This document shows positions 25,885 to 33,792 of a stretch of 44,963 bases of DNA, piece after piece. The notes under the pieces were generated by a model. It saw only the letters and a list, made by a program, of their open reading frames with translations, was not told where the DNA came from and searched no databases. Every line of letters begins with the position of its first letter. Within the stretch, counting starts at the first letter, position 1. This DNA is from Blautia sp. (GTDB lineage Bacteria > Bacillota > Clostridia > Lachnospirales > Lachnospiraceae). A program made the translations under genes and the position numbers. The stretch is taken from positions 1 to 44,963 of the forward strand of contig JAUUSJ010000013.1 of the NCBI GenBank assembly GCA_030841965.1, in the 5' to 3' direction.

Positions 25885-26877
25885 ATGAAGTGTATTGTAT
25901 GTGGAAATAGTATTTCAGAGCAAGATGATGTTTGTAAACAATGTGGTTTTAAAAGACCAGAAAGATTTTTTTTCTCGGAAAAACAATATGAAGTATGGTA
26001 TGAGAAAAAGGTAGTGCCTTATCAAAAAGAATGGCAGGAGAATCAGAAAAGAGAAAGAAAACAACAATATTTAAGAAAAATAAAACAAGATACAGCATTT
26101 TGTGGAACATTTGGACTAGATTTTTATGCTTTTGTAAAACAAGATGGTACGGTTGCGTTTGAAGGCTCAAATCAAGCAATGCGACAATCTGTTAAAGAAT
26201 GGAAAAATATAATTGCGCTTGCAGCAGGAGATTTTCATCTTTTAGGATTAAATAAAGATGGCAGGGTTTTGGCAACTGGAAAAAATAATTTAAATCAATG
26301 CAACGTTGAAAATTGGAAAGAAATTGTTCAAGTTGCAGCGTGTACGGATTATTCAGCTGCTTTAGATAAAAATGGTAGAGTATATATATGTGGAACAAAT
26401 GAATTTGGTGTAGAGAAAGCTAAAAAATGGTCTTCTGTAAAAAAAATAGCTTTGGGAAATAATCATATATTGGCATTAATGGGAGATAATACAGTAAAAT
26501 TTGAGGGAAGCAATGAGGATAATCAAGGAGAAGAGGTAAAAAATTGGACTGATATTGTAGATATTGCAGCAGGAGAATATCATTCTTTGGCATTACAAAA
26601 AGATGGTGCTGTATTTAGCTCTGGATTAAATTTAGATGGAGAGTGTAATGTAGAAGATTGGAAAAATATCATGCAAATTCAAGCAGCGTTTAATATATCC
26701 ATGGGAGTGGATGTTGCAGGAAATATTTGGAGTACTAATAATATTAAAATAAATAAAAAAACTATTATTATAATTATAGGGAAGACGGAAAGAGATTTTG
26801 CTATAGTCACCGAGGAAGATGCAAAAATAATAATTTACATATATAGGAAAAAGGAAGTATCCAAAATGGAATTTTAA
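25885..26877 (+). CDS. Zinc-ribbon protein with RCC1-like beta-propeller repeats
   Basis: The 330 residues open with a zinc ribbon (MKCIVCGNSISEQDDVCKQC, Cys3, Cys6, Cys17, Cys20), then a short charged helix, then about five to six RCC1-type repeats from residue 75. Their recurring form is I-x-L-A-A-G-x-x-H-x-L-x-L-x-x-D-G-x-V, for example ALAAGDFHLLGLNKDGRV and DIAAGEYHSLALQKDGAV. RCC1 blades form a seven-bladed propeller for protein binding; here the set may be short of full closure. The C-terminus after residue 300 looks irregular (IIIIIGKTERDF) and could be truncated. GAGAGAGGAAG upstream supports ATG 25885. A likely role is an adapter that presents a binding surface to the chaperone complex; that is inference. 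Confidence 0.82.
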   Translation: MKCIVCGNSISEQDDVCKQCGFKRPERFFFSEKQYEVWYEKKVVPYQKEWQENQKRERKQQYLRKIKQDTAFCGTFGLDFYAFVKQDGTVAFEGSNQAMRQSVKEWKNIIALAAGDFHLLGLNKDGRVLATGKNNLNQCNVENWKEIVQVAACTDYSAALDKNGRVYICGTNEFGVEKAKKWSSVKKIALGNNHILALMGDNTVKFEGSNEDNQGEEVKNWTDIVDIAAGEYHSLALQKDGAVFSSGLNLDGECNVEDWKNIMQIQAAFNISMGVDVAGNIWSTNNIKINKKTIIIIIGKTERDFAIVTEEDAKIIIYIYRKKEVSKMEF

Positions 26878-26936
26878 TTTTTAGCTTTTATTTTACGAAT
26901 TATTTATCTTTTAGAACAAGAATAGGAAGTGGGAAA

Positions 26937-28058
26937 ATGAAGTGGATATGTCCAGTATGTGGGAAAGAAAATCAAGACAAGTGGAAATGTGATTGTGGAT
27001 TTGATGAAAGTAAAAACTATGAGAAGTATAAAGTAATACAAGTATTATCAAGAGAAAACATACAAAGTTATATAAGTCAAAAGGGAAATAAAGATAGTTT
27101 CTATGAAATATATAAAAAAAATATTTTAAGTACTTGTTTACAGCAGGCAGCAGAATTAGGGAATCTGGAAGCACAGTATGAACTGGGGAAGCTTTATTAT
27201 GATGGGATTTTGGAGCAGAATTTAGAAGTAGCATTTGAATGGTGGCGTTGTGCTATGGAAAGGGATAAAGAAAATATTTTAACGAATAAGTTGGGAATAG
27301 AGTATATTAGAAAATCACAGGAACTTGAACAAGTAAAGAAAGAATTTGAGATATTGTTGAGAAAAGAAAAACAAGTTAGTGAAAAATACATGCAACAATC
27401 TCAAAGATTACAGAGAATGGAAAGAGAATTAAAAAAAATAAAGAGTAAAAACAAGAATAAAAACGTATATATTTTTTTTGTTTTAGATACTTCAGGAAGT
27501 ATGATGGGAGCACCTATTACTATATTAAATTTTGCTATGAAAGAAACGATAGTTTTATTAAGAGAGGAAATGAGAAAAAGAGTTGGTGTGAATTTAAAAA
27601 TTGCAGTTTTGGAATTCAATAGTAATTGTAAATGGCTTTTCAGTGAACCTCAAAACATATATAGAGTTAGTTGGAAAAATTTAGAAGCAGTAGGACTTAC
27701 TGATATAGGGAGTGCACTTGTACAATTAAATTTAAAAATGTCTGGAAATGCTTTTTTTAATTCTGAAGAAGATGTTTATATTCCTATTATCGTTTTTGTA
27801 TCCGATGGAGCAGCTACAGATGATTATGAAAAAGAGTTAGTTAGAATACAACAAAATAATAAATGGTTTCAAAGAGCTACTAAGATTGGAATTGCTTATG
27901 GAAATTGTGCTGATGTTAAAATGCTTACGGAGATAGTTGGAAACAATCAGGCAGTTGTTCATACATGTAATTTAGATGTATTTAGGAAAAAGATTAAAGA
28001 GTTATCTGTTTTTGCTGTTAGAGAATCTATACAAGATGGAATTTTTTTGTCAGAATAA
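26937..28058 (+). CDS. Zinc-ribbon, Sel1-like and TerY-type vWA protein
   Basis: The 373 residues comprise three parts. First, a zinc ribbon (CPVCGKENQDKWKCDCGF). Second, a Sel1/TPR-like helical unit (AAELGNLEAQYELGKLYYDG near residue 65) and a short coiled coil. Third, a vWA domain from about residue 178 with an intact MIDAS: DTSGSM at 184-189, a threonine in GLTDIG near 255, and an aspartate in VSDGAA near 286. The vWA closely resembles TerY, which in Ter systems pairs with a kinase and phosphatase. The N-terminal ~100 residues are clearly homologous to the next gene's product. GGAAGTGGG upstream supports ATG 26937. With the TerD and kinase-like genes it is the third Ter-type component in the window. 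Confidence 0.87.
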   Translation: MKWICPVCGKENQDKWKCDCGFDESKNYEKYKVIQVLSRENIQSYISQKGNKDSFYEIYKKNILSTCLQQAAELGNLEAQYELGKLYYDGILEQNLEVAFEWWRCAMERDKENILTNKLGIEYIRKSQELEQVKKEFEILLRKEKQVSEKYMQQSQRLQRMERELKKIKSKNKNKNVYIFFVLDTSGSMMGAPITILNFAMKETIVLLREEMRKRVGVNLKIAVLEFNSNCKWLFSEPQNIYRVSWKNLEAVGLTDIGSALVQLNLKMSGNAFFNSEEDVYIPIIVFVSDGAATDDYEKELVRIQQNNKWFQRATKIGIAYGNCADVKMLTEIVGNNQAVVHTCNLDVFRKKIKELSVFAVRESIQDGIFLSE

Positions 28059-28172
28059 TATAGCCCATATGAATAAAGCAAAAATAGGGAAAAACTTTTA
28101 AAGAGCGATTTATATAAAAGGAAGAGAACAAATTAAAAATATTTTATACGTAGAGTGAGGAGGAGTAAGAAG

Positions 28173-29066
28173 ATGAAATGGAAATGTCCAGTATGTCAGA
28201 AAGAAAATGAAGATAGTTGGAAATGCACATGTGGATTTGATGAAAGTAGAAATTATGAAAAATATCGAACAATTCAATATTTATCAGGCGAACATATACA
28301 AGGCTATATACAACAAAAAGGAAATAAAGATAATTTTTATGAGATGTATAGGAAAAATATCCCAATAGAATTTTTAGAAAGAGCCGCAAAATTGGGAAAT
28401 ATAAAGGCTCAGTATGAATTAGGAAGACTAGGTTATGATGGAGTCATAGAAACAGACATAGAAAAAATATTATATTGGTGGAATCGTGCATTAAAGGAGG
28501 ATACAGAAGATATTTTAAAAGATAAGGAGTATATAAAAGAATGTATTATCAAACTTCAAAAGAGAAGTAGTAATGAAATAATAAGATTGGGAAAAGATAA
28601 GAAGGAATGGATTGTATTAGAAAGAATAGGAAATAAAGCTTTTATACTGGCGAAAGATATTGTAGCAAGAAGAGTATATCATGAAGAACTTATAGATATC
28701 ACATGGGAAAAATGTTCTTTGCGTACATGGTTAAACGGAAAATTTTTGCAAGAAAATTTTTTAGAAGAAGAAAAGAAGAAAATCGAAGTTATACAAGTAA
28801 AAAACATTGGAAATCTTGAATATCGAACAAGAGGAGGAAAAGATACCCAAGATAAAGTGTTTTGTTTGAGTATAGAAGAGGTAGAAAAATATTTTAAAGA
28901 AGACGAGGCAAAAACGACAGGTTCTTGGTGGTTGCGTTCAGCTGGTTTTTATCCAAAATTTGCTGCTTGTGTTAATAAGTACGGCAGAATTTATAGAGAT
29001 GGTAGGAATGTGAATCATAAGACGATAGGAGTACGTCCAGCTATGTGGATAAATTTGGAGATATAA
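28173..29066 (+). CDS. Zinc-ribbon, Sel1-like and DUF6273-type protein
   Basis: ATG 28173 is chosen because AGGAGG at 28158-28163 lies 9 nt upstream; GTG 28155 is the alternative. The 297 residues start with a zinc ribbon (CPVCQKENEDSWKCTCGFDE) and a Sel1-like unit (AAKLGNIKAQYELGRLGYDG) that match the TerY-like neighbour almost segment by segment. The C-terminal ~170 residues look like DUF6273, a FGE/lectin-like fold: RTWLNGKFL, then GSWWLRSAGFYPKFAACVN and VRPAMWINLE. Such domains may bind ligands at their surface. The pair thus shows one adapter head joined to two different effector or sensor domains. Function unknown, but the domain swap is clear. Confidence 0.84.
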   Translation: MKWKCPVCQKENEDSWKCTCGFDESRNYEKYRTIQYLSGEHIQGYIQQKGNKDNFYEMYRKNIPIEFLERAAKLGNIKAQYELGRLGYDGVIETDIEKILYWWNRALKEDTEDILKDKEYIKECIIKLQKRSSNEIIRLGKDKKEWIVLERIGNKAFILAKDIVARRVYHEELIDITWEKCSLRTWLNGKFLQENFLEEEKKKIEVIQVKNIGNLEYRTRGGKDTQDKVFCLSIEEVEKYFKEDEAKTTGSWWLRSAGFYPKFAACVNKYGRIYRDGRNVNHKTIGVRPAMWINLEI

Positions 29067-29136
29067 TTTTTAGTCATATGTAGTAGAGGAGAGAAGAGGA
29101 CAAAATGGAAAACATTCTTTCCAGGATAATAGATCC

Positions 29137-29229
29137 ATGTTGTATTTTCAAGGAATGAATCTCTATGTGCTAGATGATTTTCATCAAGATACTTTGCTTC
29201 GTCTTTTGCAAACGATGAAACAGTTATGA
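29137..29229 (+). pseudogene. Remnant of an IS66-type TnpA (orf1) end
   Basis: A 30-codon frame reads MLYFQGMNLYVLDDFHQDTL and LLQTMKQL before TGA 29227-29229. The pattern of a VxDDFxxxTLxRLLxTL tail fits the C-terminus of IS66-family orf1 proteins. Its stop overlaps the next frame's ATG, as in IS66 elements. The N-terminal part is missing. Confidence 0.55.
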
Positions 29230-29555
29230 TGAGGAATTTTTTAGCAAAAGTAAAACATATCTATCTTACCTGTGGAGCCACCGATTTTTGAAGAGGAAGC
29301 AAAGGACTTTCTGCTCTTGTTATGATGAAGTTTCAATTAGATCCCTTTGAGGAGGGAAATGTTTTCCTATTCTGCGACAAGAAGGAAGACACAATTAAGG
29401 TATTACGGTATTACAAAAATGGATTTATTCTCGCACATAAAAAACTATTAGATGAAATGCGATTTCGTTGGTCATCGAAAAAAGAAGAGGTGCAAGAAAT
29501 CACTCACAAACAAATCGAGTAGTTTTTGGATGGACTAGAAATAGAGCAAAAATGA
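29229..29555 (+). pseudogene. Degenerate IS66-family TnpB (orf2)
   Basis: Reading from ATG 29229 gives the IS66 TnpB pattern: KVKHIYLTCGATDF, a stop at TGA where Arg is expected, RGSKGLSALV, then the conserved core NVFLFCDKKEDTIKVL and YYKNGFILAHKKL, ending in ITHKQIE, TAG, FLDGLEIEQK. Two in-frame stops make it inactive. TnpB of IS66 is an accessory transposition protein of about 115 residues, so the length is nearly complete. No IS66 TnpC transposase and no terminal inverted repeats were found nearby. It marks an old insertion between the Ter/Hsp70 cluster and the genes for surface proteins. Confidence 0.8.
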
Positions 29556-29749
29556 GCGTATTATCGAGTGGAAACATCCTCGAAGAGATGTTGATATTAA
29601 AAAAAGAGAAAAAACCATATTAGAATCTTAGAAAGAAAAAACGAAAGAGTAGGTAGTATGATGTTAGGATGATGTCAGAGCGAAAAGAACTAAAACAAAA
29701 GAACGAGGAAATAGATAAGAAAAAAACATTATCAAAAGGCCGCTGTACC

Positions 29750-29839
29750 AGCCAAAGTCCTCCTAAATTCTTTAGCAGCCTTAGCGCCGCCGATTTCTTT
29801 GGCAAGTTTTACTGCCTGTACTTTGTATTCATGGGTCAT
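29750..29839 (-). pseudogene. Fragment of an IS3-type OrfA
   Basis: On the minus strand, from ATG at 29839, the frame reads MTHEYKVQAVKLAKEIGGAK followed by AAKE, the usual start of IS3-family OrfA helix-turn-helix proteins. The match then ends by a shift (continuing as LGGLWLVQ in another frame). It is more GC-rich than its surroundings and is the only clear minus-strand coding remnant in the window. Confidence 0.65.
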
Positions 29840-30111
29840 TTTGAATACTCTCTTATTCTTTTGTTTTTATTATGAAATACTTGGGAATAAGCTGTCAACT
29901 TTTTTATACCACATCATGCAGATTAACGCAAAGAAATAAAAAGTGCCTCAAGAAATAAGCTATTATGATGGTGCCATTTTGGTGGTATTTTTCATAGACT
30001 TCTTTTTTTGAAACACTTACTCTAAGTAGTGTTAAAAAATGTAGTATAAAATGAAGACATTTTATGGGATTTATTTAATAAGATAATATAAAAAAGACTG
30101 CTCAGGTAACC
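29840..30111. other. Gene-free stretch with one imperfect dyad
   Basis: No ORF is supported here. An imperfect dyad, AACACTTACT/AGTAGTGTT, at about 30012-30033 lies upstream of TATAAAAT at 30045. No -35 box fits at a normal distance. Otherwise it is AT-rich spacer next to insertion-sequence debris. Confidence 0.4.
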
Positions 30112-30177
30112 AATTATTACAATTTTTTTATTAATTATTACATCTGCCTTGAAAAAAGAGAAAAAAACGATTAAATT
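30112..30177 (+). promoter_or_regulatory. Double AATTATTACA box with promoter, copy 2
   Basis: AATTATTACA at 30112-30121 and 30133-30142 (21 bp apart), 6 bp gap, TTGAAA at 30149-30154, 17-bp spacer, weak -10 TAAATT at 30172-30177. It drives the zinc-ribbon membrane protein gene at 30358. Confidence 0.75.
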
Positions 30178-30208
30178 ATAACAGTAAAACAAAATCATCT
30201 ATTCTAGT

Positions 30209-30252
30209 AATCTTCCAGGATACTCAAAAGAGATATCTTGGAAGATTCTTTT
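30209..30252 (+). terminator. Hairpin just after the copy-2 promoter
   Basis: AATCTTCCAGGATA at 30209-30222 pairs with TATCTTGGAAGATT at 30234-30247, followed by CTTTTAT. It begins about 25 nt after the predicted transcription start and 106 nt before the gene end of the leader, so it would work as an attenuator or 5' stabiliser. A closely similar hairpin follows copy 3. Confidence 0.65.
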
Positions 30253-30357
30253 ATCTATACTATTCTTTGCAGATGTAGAAAAAAATAAAATTTTTATTGT
30301 ATATAGTAAAGAGGTATAGCAAAAGCAGAGAATATGAAAAGAGAAAGGAGAAAAAAT

Positions 30358-31122
30358 ATGAGTTATTGTATGAATTGTGGCAAGATGATTCCAGATAACG
30401 AGCCTTATTGCCAAAATTGTGGTACAAAGAATCAGGAGTATAAAGCTTCACCACAACCAAAACCAGAGCAAACTCCACCGCCAAGTTCACCACAACCAAA
30501 ATGGACACCACCACAACCAGGAAGTTCAGGAGGTTCGCAACCATCAGCTGTTGCTATGGAAAGAACAGAATACGCTTCAGGAGAGCAGGTTGTTCGCTCG
30601 TATCACTGTACATCTTTAAAAAGTCCAAGTTGCGAGGGATTTTTAACAGTTACCAATAAGAGAGTCATTTTTCATGGCGTTGGAGGTAGTAGCAGAATTA
30701 ACCAAGAATGTTGGTTAGATGGAGTATCTGGTATCGATTCTTATTATGGAAAAAATACAGATAAAGGAAAAATTATAAGAGGTATTATCGTAGCTGTTTT
30801 TGGATTACTTGTTTTAATGACAGGAGCAAACATAGGAGGCACTGCAATGTTAGTTGGACTTGGAATTCTTGCTATAGGAGCCTATATGATATTTAATGCT
30901 AGTCAGAGTTGCTTTGTACTAGAGATTTATTCTTCCAAGGCATCTGGTAAGAGTATTTCATTGGGAAACGGTCCAGCAGGATTAACGGGCGGAAATACAG
31001 CTCTTTATACATTAACTGGTCTTCCTACATCTGAGACTGACAAAATGTTAGATGAAATTGGAGCTATGGTATTAGATTTACAGACATTAGGAGATCGTGC
31101 AATTCAAAAATGGAAGAAATAG
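30358..31122 (+). CDS. Zinc-ribbon membrane protein with a PH-like region
   Basis: Start ATG 30358 is set by AAAGGAG at 30344-30350. The 254-residue product has an N-terminal double-CxxC zinc ribbon (YCMNCGKMIPDNEPYCQNCG), a Pro/Gln/Ser-rich linker (about 28-65), a bacterial PH-like segment (GFLTVTNKRVIFHGVGG near 100, the usual T-N-K-R-V-I/L-F), and two adjacent hydrophobic spans (about 143-182: GIIVAVFGLLVLMTG and AMLVGLGILAIGAYMIF). The C-terminal half after the spans completes the PH-like fold (CFVLEIYSSKASGKSISLG). It probably sits in the membrane facing the cytoplasm. Bacterial PH-like domains are often linked to envelope stress. It shares promoter architecture with the Hsp70 cluster. 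Confidence 0.8.
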   Translation: MSYCMNCGKMIPDNEPYCQNCGTKNQEYKASPQPKPEQTPPPSSPQPKWTPPQPGSSGGSQPSAVAMERTEYASGEQVVRSYHCTSLKSPSCEGFLTVTNKRVIFHGVGGSSRINQECWLDGVSGIDSYYGKNTDKGKIIRGIIVAVFGLLVLMTGANIGGTAMLVGLGILAIGAYMIFNASQSCFVLEIYSSKASGKSISLGNGPAGLTGGNTALYTLTGLPTSETDKMLDEIGAMVLDLQTLGDRAIQKWKK

Positions 31123-31170
31123 CTTGATTGTTTTTTCTTGTTTTGCAAGAAATAAAACGAATAAAATTGG

Positions 31171-31491
31171 AAGGTTGTTACAAAAGAAGTTTGAATCATG
31201 ATACAGGTATTCATGATGTTGGGGTCAAAAGGTCTTTTGACCCCTATGATACCGAATTGCTCCGCACAATGTGCTCCCGCAATTCTCAAAAACATTCATA
31301 ATCCGCTCATTTTTCTCCGAAAAATGGCTACTTATTCCTGTTTTTGGCGGGTCCCAAGTTCAAAAATCCTCTTGCAAGCAAGCTTGCATCGGATTTTAGA
31401 CCTTTTGACCCTGATATCATATTCATATATATAATAAATGAATTATAACAGATGAATATTTTCTGGGACTCTTATATTTTGTAACAACCTT
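31171..31491. repeat. Outer 15-bp inverted repeat flanking the MITE-like element
   Basis: AAGGTTGTTACAAAA at 31171-31185 is perfectly complemented by TTTTGTAACAACCTT at 31477-31491. Between them sits the element at 31213-31420. The likely explanation is that an original hairpin was split by an insertion in its loop; alternatively, these are the outer ends of a larger ~320-bp element. Confidence 0.6.
31213..31420. mobile_element. MITE-like element with 23-bp terminal inverted repeats
   Basis: The left end ATGATGTTGGGGTCAAAAGG (31213-) and the right end, which reads CCTTTTGACCCTGATATCAT to 31420, are inverted copies over 23 bp with four mismatches. The 208-bp interior has no supported gene and includes a GGTCAAAAGGTCTTTTGACC hairpin and a GCAAGCAAGCTTGC palindrome. 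A short relative occurs at 8794. Small size, inverted ends and copy number above one suggest a non-autonomous mobile element. No transposase in the window fits it. Confidence 0.65.
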
Positions 31492-31536
31492 TGAGAATAG
31501 AAAAAGAGAATTTTAAAATAGGAAGTAGGGAAAATT

Positions 31537-32178
31537 GTGAGAATTATAAAAGAAAAAAGAATTTGCGCTTGTTGTAAAACAGAGACCATACAAAACAAAA
31601 TATTGAGTTTTTCTACTTCAGATATGGATTTAGATGGAAAAGACTTTGTTTGGTGTAATTTGAATCAGGTAATGGAATGTCCAGTATGCCATTATTGTGC
31701 GAAAGATATTGGAAAAATAGAAAAAAAAGAGCAGACAATAAAAATGATAAAAGAAAATGCTTACCAAAATATCTTTAAAAATAATTTTCAAAATAGAGCG
31801 ACAGCACGCTGGATAGCAAAGGGATTTTTAGAGGAGTTAGCTTATAAATATAAATATGCCTCTCTTTCTTATTTAAGAGCAACTTGGTGCTTAGAGGAAG
31901 AAAAGCAAGAAGAAATGAGTGAGAAATATCGAGAAAAAGCAGTTTCTTGTATGAGGAAATACTTAGAAACTCATATGGATATAGAAATGGCTTATCTTTA
32001 TATAGAGAGTAACCGCAGATTAGGGGAGTTTGAAGAGGCGTTGGAGACAATGGATTCTTTGGCAGAATACGTAGAACGACAGGAGAATATGACTTTACTT
32101 CTCAATTTTGAGAGGAAGTTATGTAAAGAGAAAGATTCTATGCCTCATAAAAGACGAGAAATGATGGACGAGAGGTGA
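31537..32178 (+). CDS. DUF2225-like zinc-binding protein
   Basis: From GTG 31537 the product has 213 residues. The upstream GGAAGTAGGG is a fair ribosome binding site; no better start is visible. Two cysteine pairs (CACCKT near residue 9 and CPVCHYC near 49) suggest a zinc site, and a helical TPR-like region follows (LRATWCLEEEKQEEMSEKYR, YLYIESNRRLGEFEEALETM). This matches the DUF2225 pattern, cytoplasmic proteins of unknown function in Firmicutes. It heads a tight unit: the next gene starts 4 nt after its stop, and the ATPase gene follows. It may be an adapter for that pair. Confidence 0.75.
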   Translation: MRIIKEKRICACCKTETIQNKILSFSTSDMDLDGKDFVWCNLNQVMECPVCHYCAKDIGKIEKKEQTIKMIKENAYQNIFKNNFQNRATARWIAKGFLEELAYKYKYASLSYLRATWCLEEEKQEEMSEKYREKAVSCMRKYLETHMDIEMAYLYIESNRRLGEFEEALETMDSLAEYVERQENMTLLLNFERKLCKEKDSMPHKRREMMDER

Positions 32179-32182
32179 TGGC

Positions 32183-33772
32183 ATGATTTTTTCTTGGAAA
32201 AATATATCATCTTATCAAGAAGAAAATAAAAAATATGAAAATACAGAACAAGAATTATTAAAAAATTTTCGCTCTGAAAATTGGGAAAATTTATCAGAAA
32301 AACAGAAGATTGATGCTTTACAGTCCATCGAGACAATACAGGCGCAAAAAGAAGGTAGAACTCCCTGTCAGGTTATAGCAATGGATGGCGAGGAAAATCA
32401 ATACGGTTTTTATAATTATCGAGATAAATCGATACATATCAATCTAGATACTTCTTCTTATCAGGCATTAGATACCGTGATTCATGAGGGAAGACATGAT
32501 TATGAGGAACATGCAATTGAGACAGGAGAAGGATATGATGAACATACGATGTATATTATGAAAACTGAGCTTGCAAAAAATCAAAACGGAGCTGAGTATA
32601 ATTATGCAAGCGAGGGAAATTCCTACGATATGCAGGGAAATGAGATGGAGAGCAATAACGTAGCACTTGAATATATGATAGGGCAGAGCGAAATATTTGA
32701 GGACGATATCGCTTTTTCGGAGTACTTGGATGAGAGAAAAGAGCATTTTGAGTATGTAAATGATTTGAATGAGACTTATAGAGAGGACAAAGAGCAGTTA
32801 GAGTGGGAGAAAATGGAAAAAGCGTATTCTAACGGTCATATTTCCTCGGAAGAATATGAGAAATTAAAGGAAAATTTGGTTTACTCAGAGCCAAATAAAA
32901 TGGAGAAAAAAAGTCAGCAACTTGAGCAAGACATAGAATCTTATCAAGAAAGAGCGAGAGATGTTTCAATAGAAAAACTTCAAGAGCAAAGTCAAGTTCA
33001 ACATAATGCCTATGAGAGCATGAGGGGTACAAAAAAAGAAAAAGATTTAAAAAACTTGCAACAGGAAAATGAGGCCATATTATCGGATATTAGAGCCCAA
33101 AAAGAACGTTGCGATAAGGCAGTAAGTGAAAAAATACAAGAGATGCAGCAGTACGTGCAAGAGAAACAGCTAAGTCCATATACGAGTCAATCCGACGAGC
33201 AATATCAAAATATGAGCGAAGAGCTAAAAAGGTTGCAAAATCAACAAAAATCCTTGAAATATCAAGAGGCAATGCTCTCGACAGACAATGAAATGATGGG
33301 TGGGATTCCAGAGCAAGAAAATAGAAAAGAAGTTTCTATGGATACTTTATCGGAAGAACCAAAACAGGAAAATAGCCAAAACATCCAAAACCAAGGTTTC
33401 CAGATGGATGACCTGTTAGAAGAAAAACAAAAGAATACTCAAAATCAGAACTTTCAGATGCATGATTTGTTAGAAAAAGAGCAAAAGAATATCCAAAATC
33501 AAAGCTTTCAGATGGATGACCTATTAGAAGAAAAACAAGAGAATACCCAAAATCAGAGCTTCCAGATGGATGATTTATTAAAAGAAAATACAAAAAATGA
33601 AGAAATCCAGAAGGATAATCCATTAAAGGAGAAGCAGAAAAGCATAAAAAATCAAGAGAAAGAAGAAAAAACGATAAATATGGATTTTTTAGTGGGAGAT
33701 ACCGATAAAAATATGGATTCTGGGAAACAAGAGGAAGAAGAACAAAAAAGAGTTTACTCATACGGATATTAA
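32183..33772 (+). CDS. HEXXH metallopeptidase-like protein with coiled coil and 18-residue repeats
   Basis: The 529 residues divide into three parts. The first ~170 hold a zincin motif, HEGRH at 101-105 (in DTVIHEGRHDYEEHA), with a possible third ligand Glu in NNVALEYM near 160. A charged coiled coil follows (about 175-370). The C-terminal tail carries four 18-residue repeats of the type FQMDDLLEEKQKNTQNQ. No signal peptide is seen, so it should act in the cytoplasm unless exported by another route. AGGTGATGGC precedes ATG 32183, 4 nt after the DUF2225-like gene, so translation is probably coupled. The peptidase prediction rests on one short motif; the family is unknown to me. Confidence 0.75.
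   Translation: MIFSWKNISSYQEENKKYENTEQELLKNFRSENWENLSEKQKIDALQSIETIQAQKEGRTPCQVIAMDGEENQYGFYNYRDKSIHINLDTSSYQALDTVIHEGRHDYEEHAIETGEGYDEHTMYIMKTELAKNQNGAEYNYASEGNSYDMQGNEMESNNVALEYMIGQSEIFEDDIAFSEYLDERKEHFEYVNDLNETYREDKEQLEWEKMEKAYSNGHISSEEYEKLKENLVYSEPNKMEKKSQQLEQDIESYQERARDVSIEKLQEQSQVQHNAYESMRGTKKEKDLKNLQQENEAILSDIRAQKERCDKAVSEKIQEMQQYVQEKQLSPYTSQSDEQYQNMSEELKRLQNQQKSLKYQEAMLSTDNEMMGGIPEQENRKEVSMDTLSEEPKQENSQNIQNQGFQMDDLLEEKQKNTQNQNFQMHDLLEKEQKNIQNQSFQMDDLLEEKQENTQNQSFQMDDLLKENTKNEEIQKDNPLKEKQKSIKNQEKEEKTINMDFLVGDTDKNMDSGKQEEEEQKRVYSYGY
33395..33610 (+). repeat. Four tandem 54-bp repeats in the metallopeptidase-like gene
   Basis: Four consecutive 54-bp units encode 18-residue repeats (consensus [GNS]FQM[DH]DLLEEKQKNTQNQ). 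Units 1 to 3 are close copies; unit 4 is diverged in its second half. Such in-frame repeats can change in number by slippage. Confidence 0.85.
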
Positions 33773-33792
33773 AAACAGAAAAGAGGGAAAAA

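Noticed and set aside
31134..31152. Terminator after the gene at 30358
   Set aside because: TTTCTTG/CAAGAAA is a weak AT-rich hairpin without a T-run on the plus strand.
33395..33610. CRISPR-like array
   Set aside because: The 54-bp units are contiguous, without spacers, and stay in frame in a gene.
33336..33761. Minus-strand repeated frame (Ser/Phe-rich repeats)
   Set aside because: The repeats are only the complement of the 54-bp tandem repeats in the plus-strand gene.
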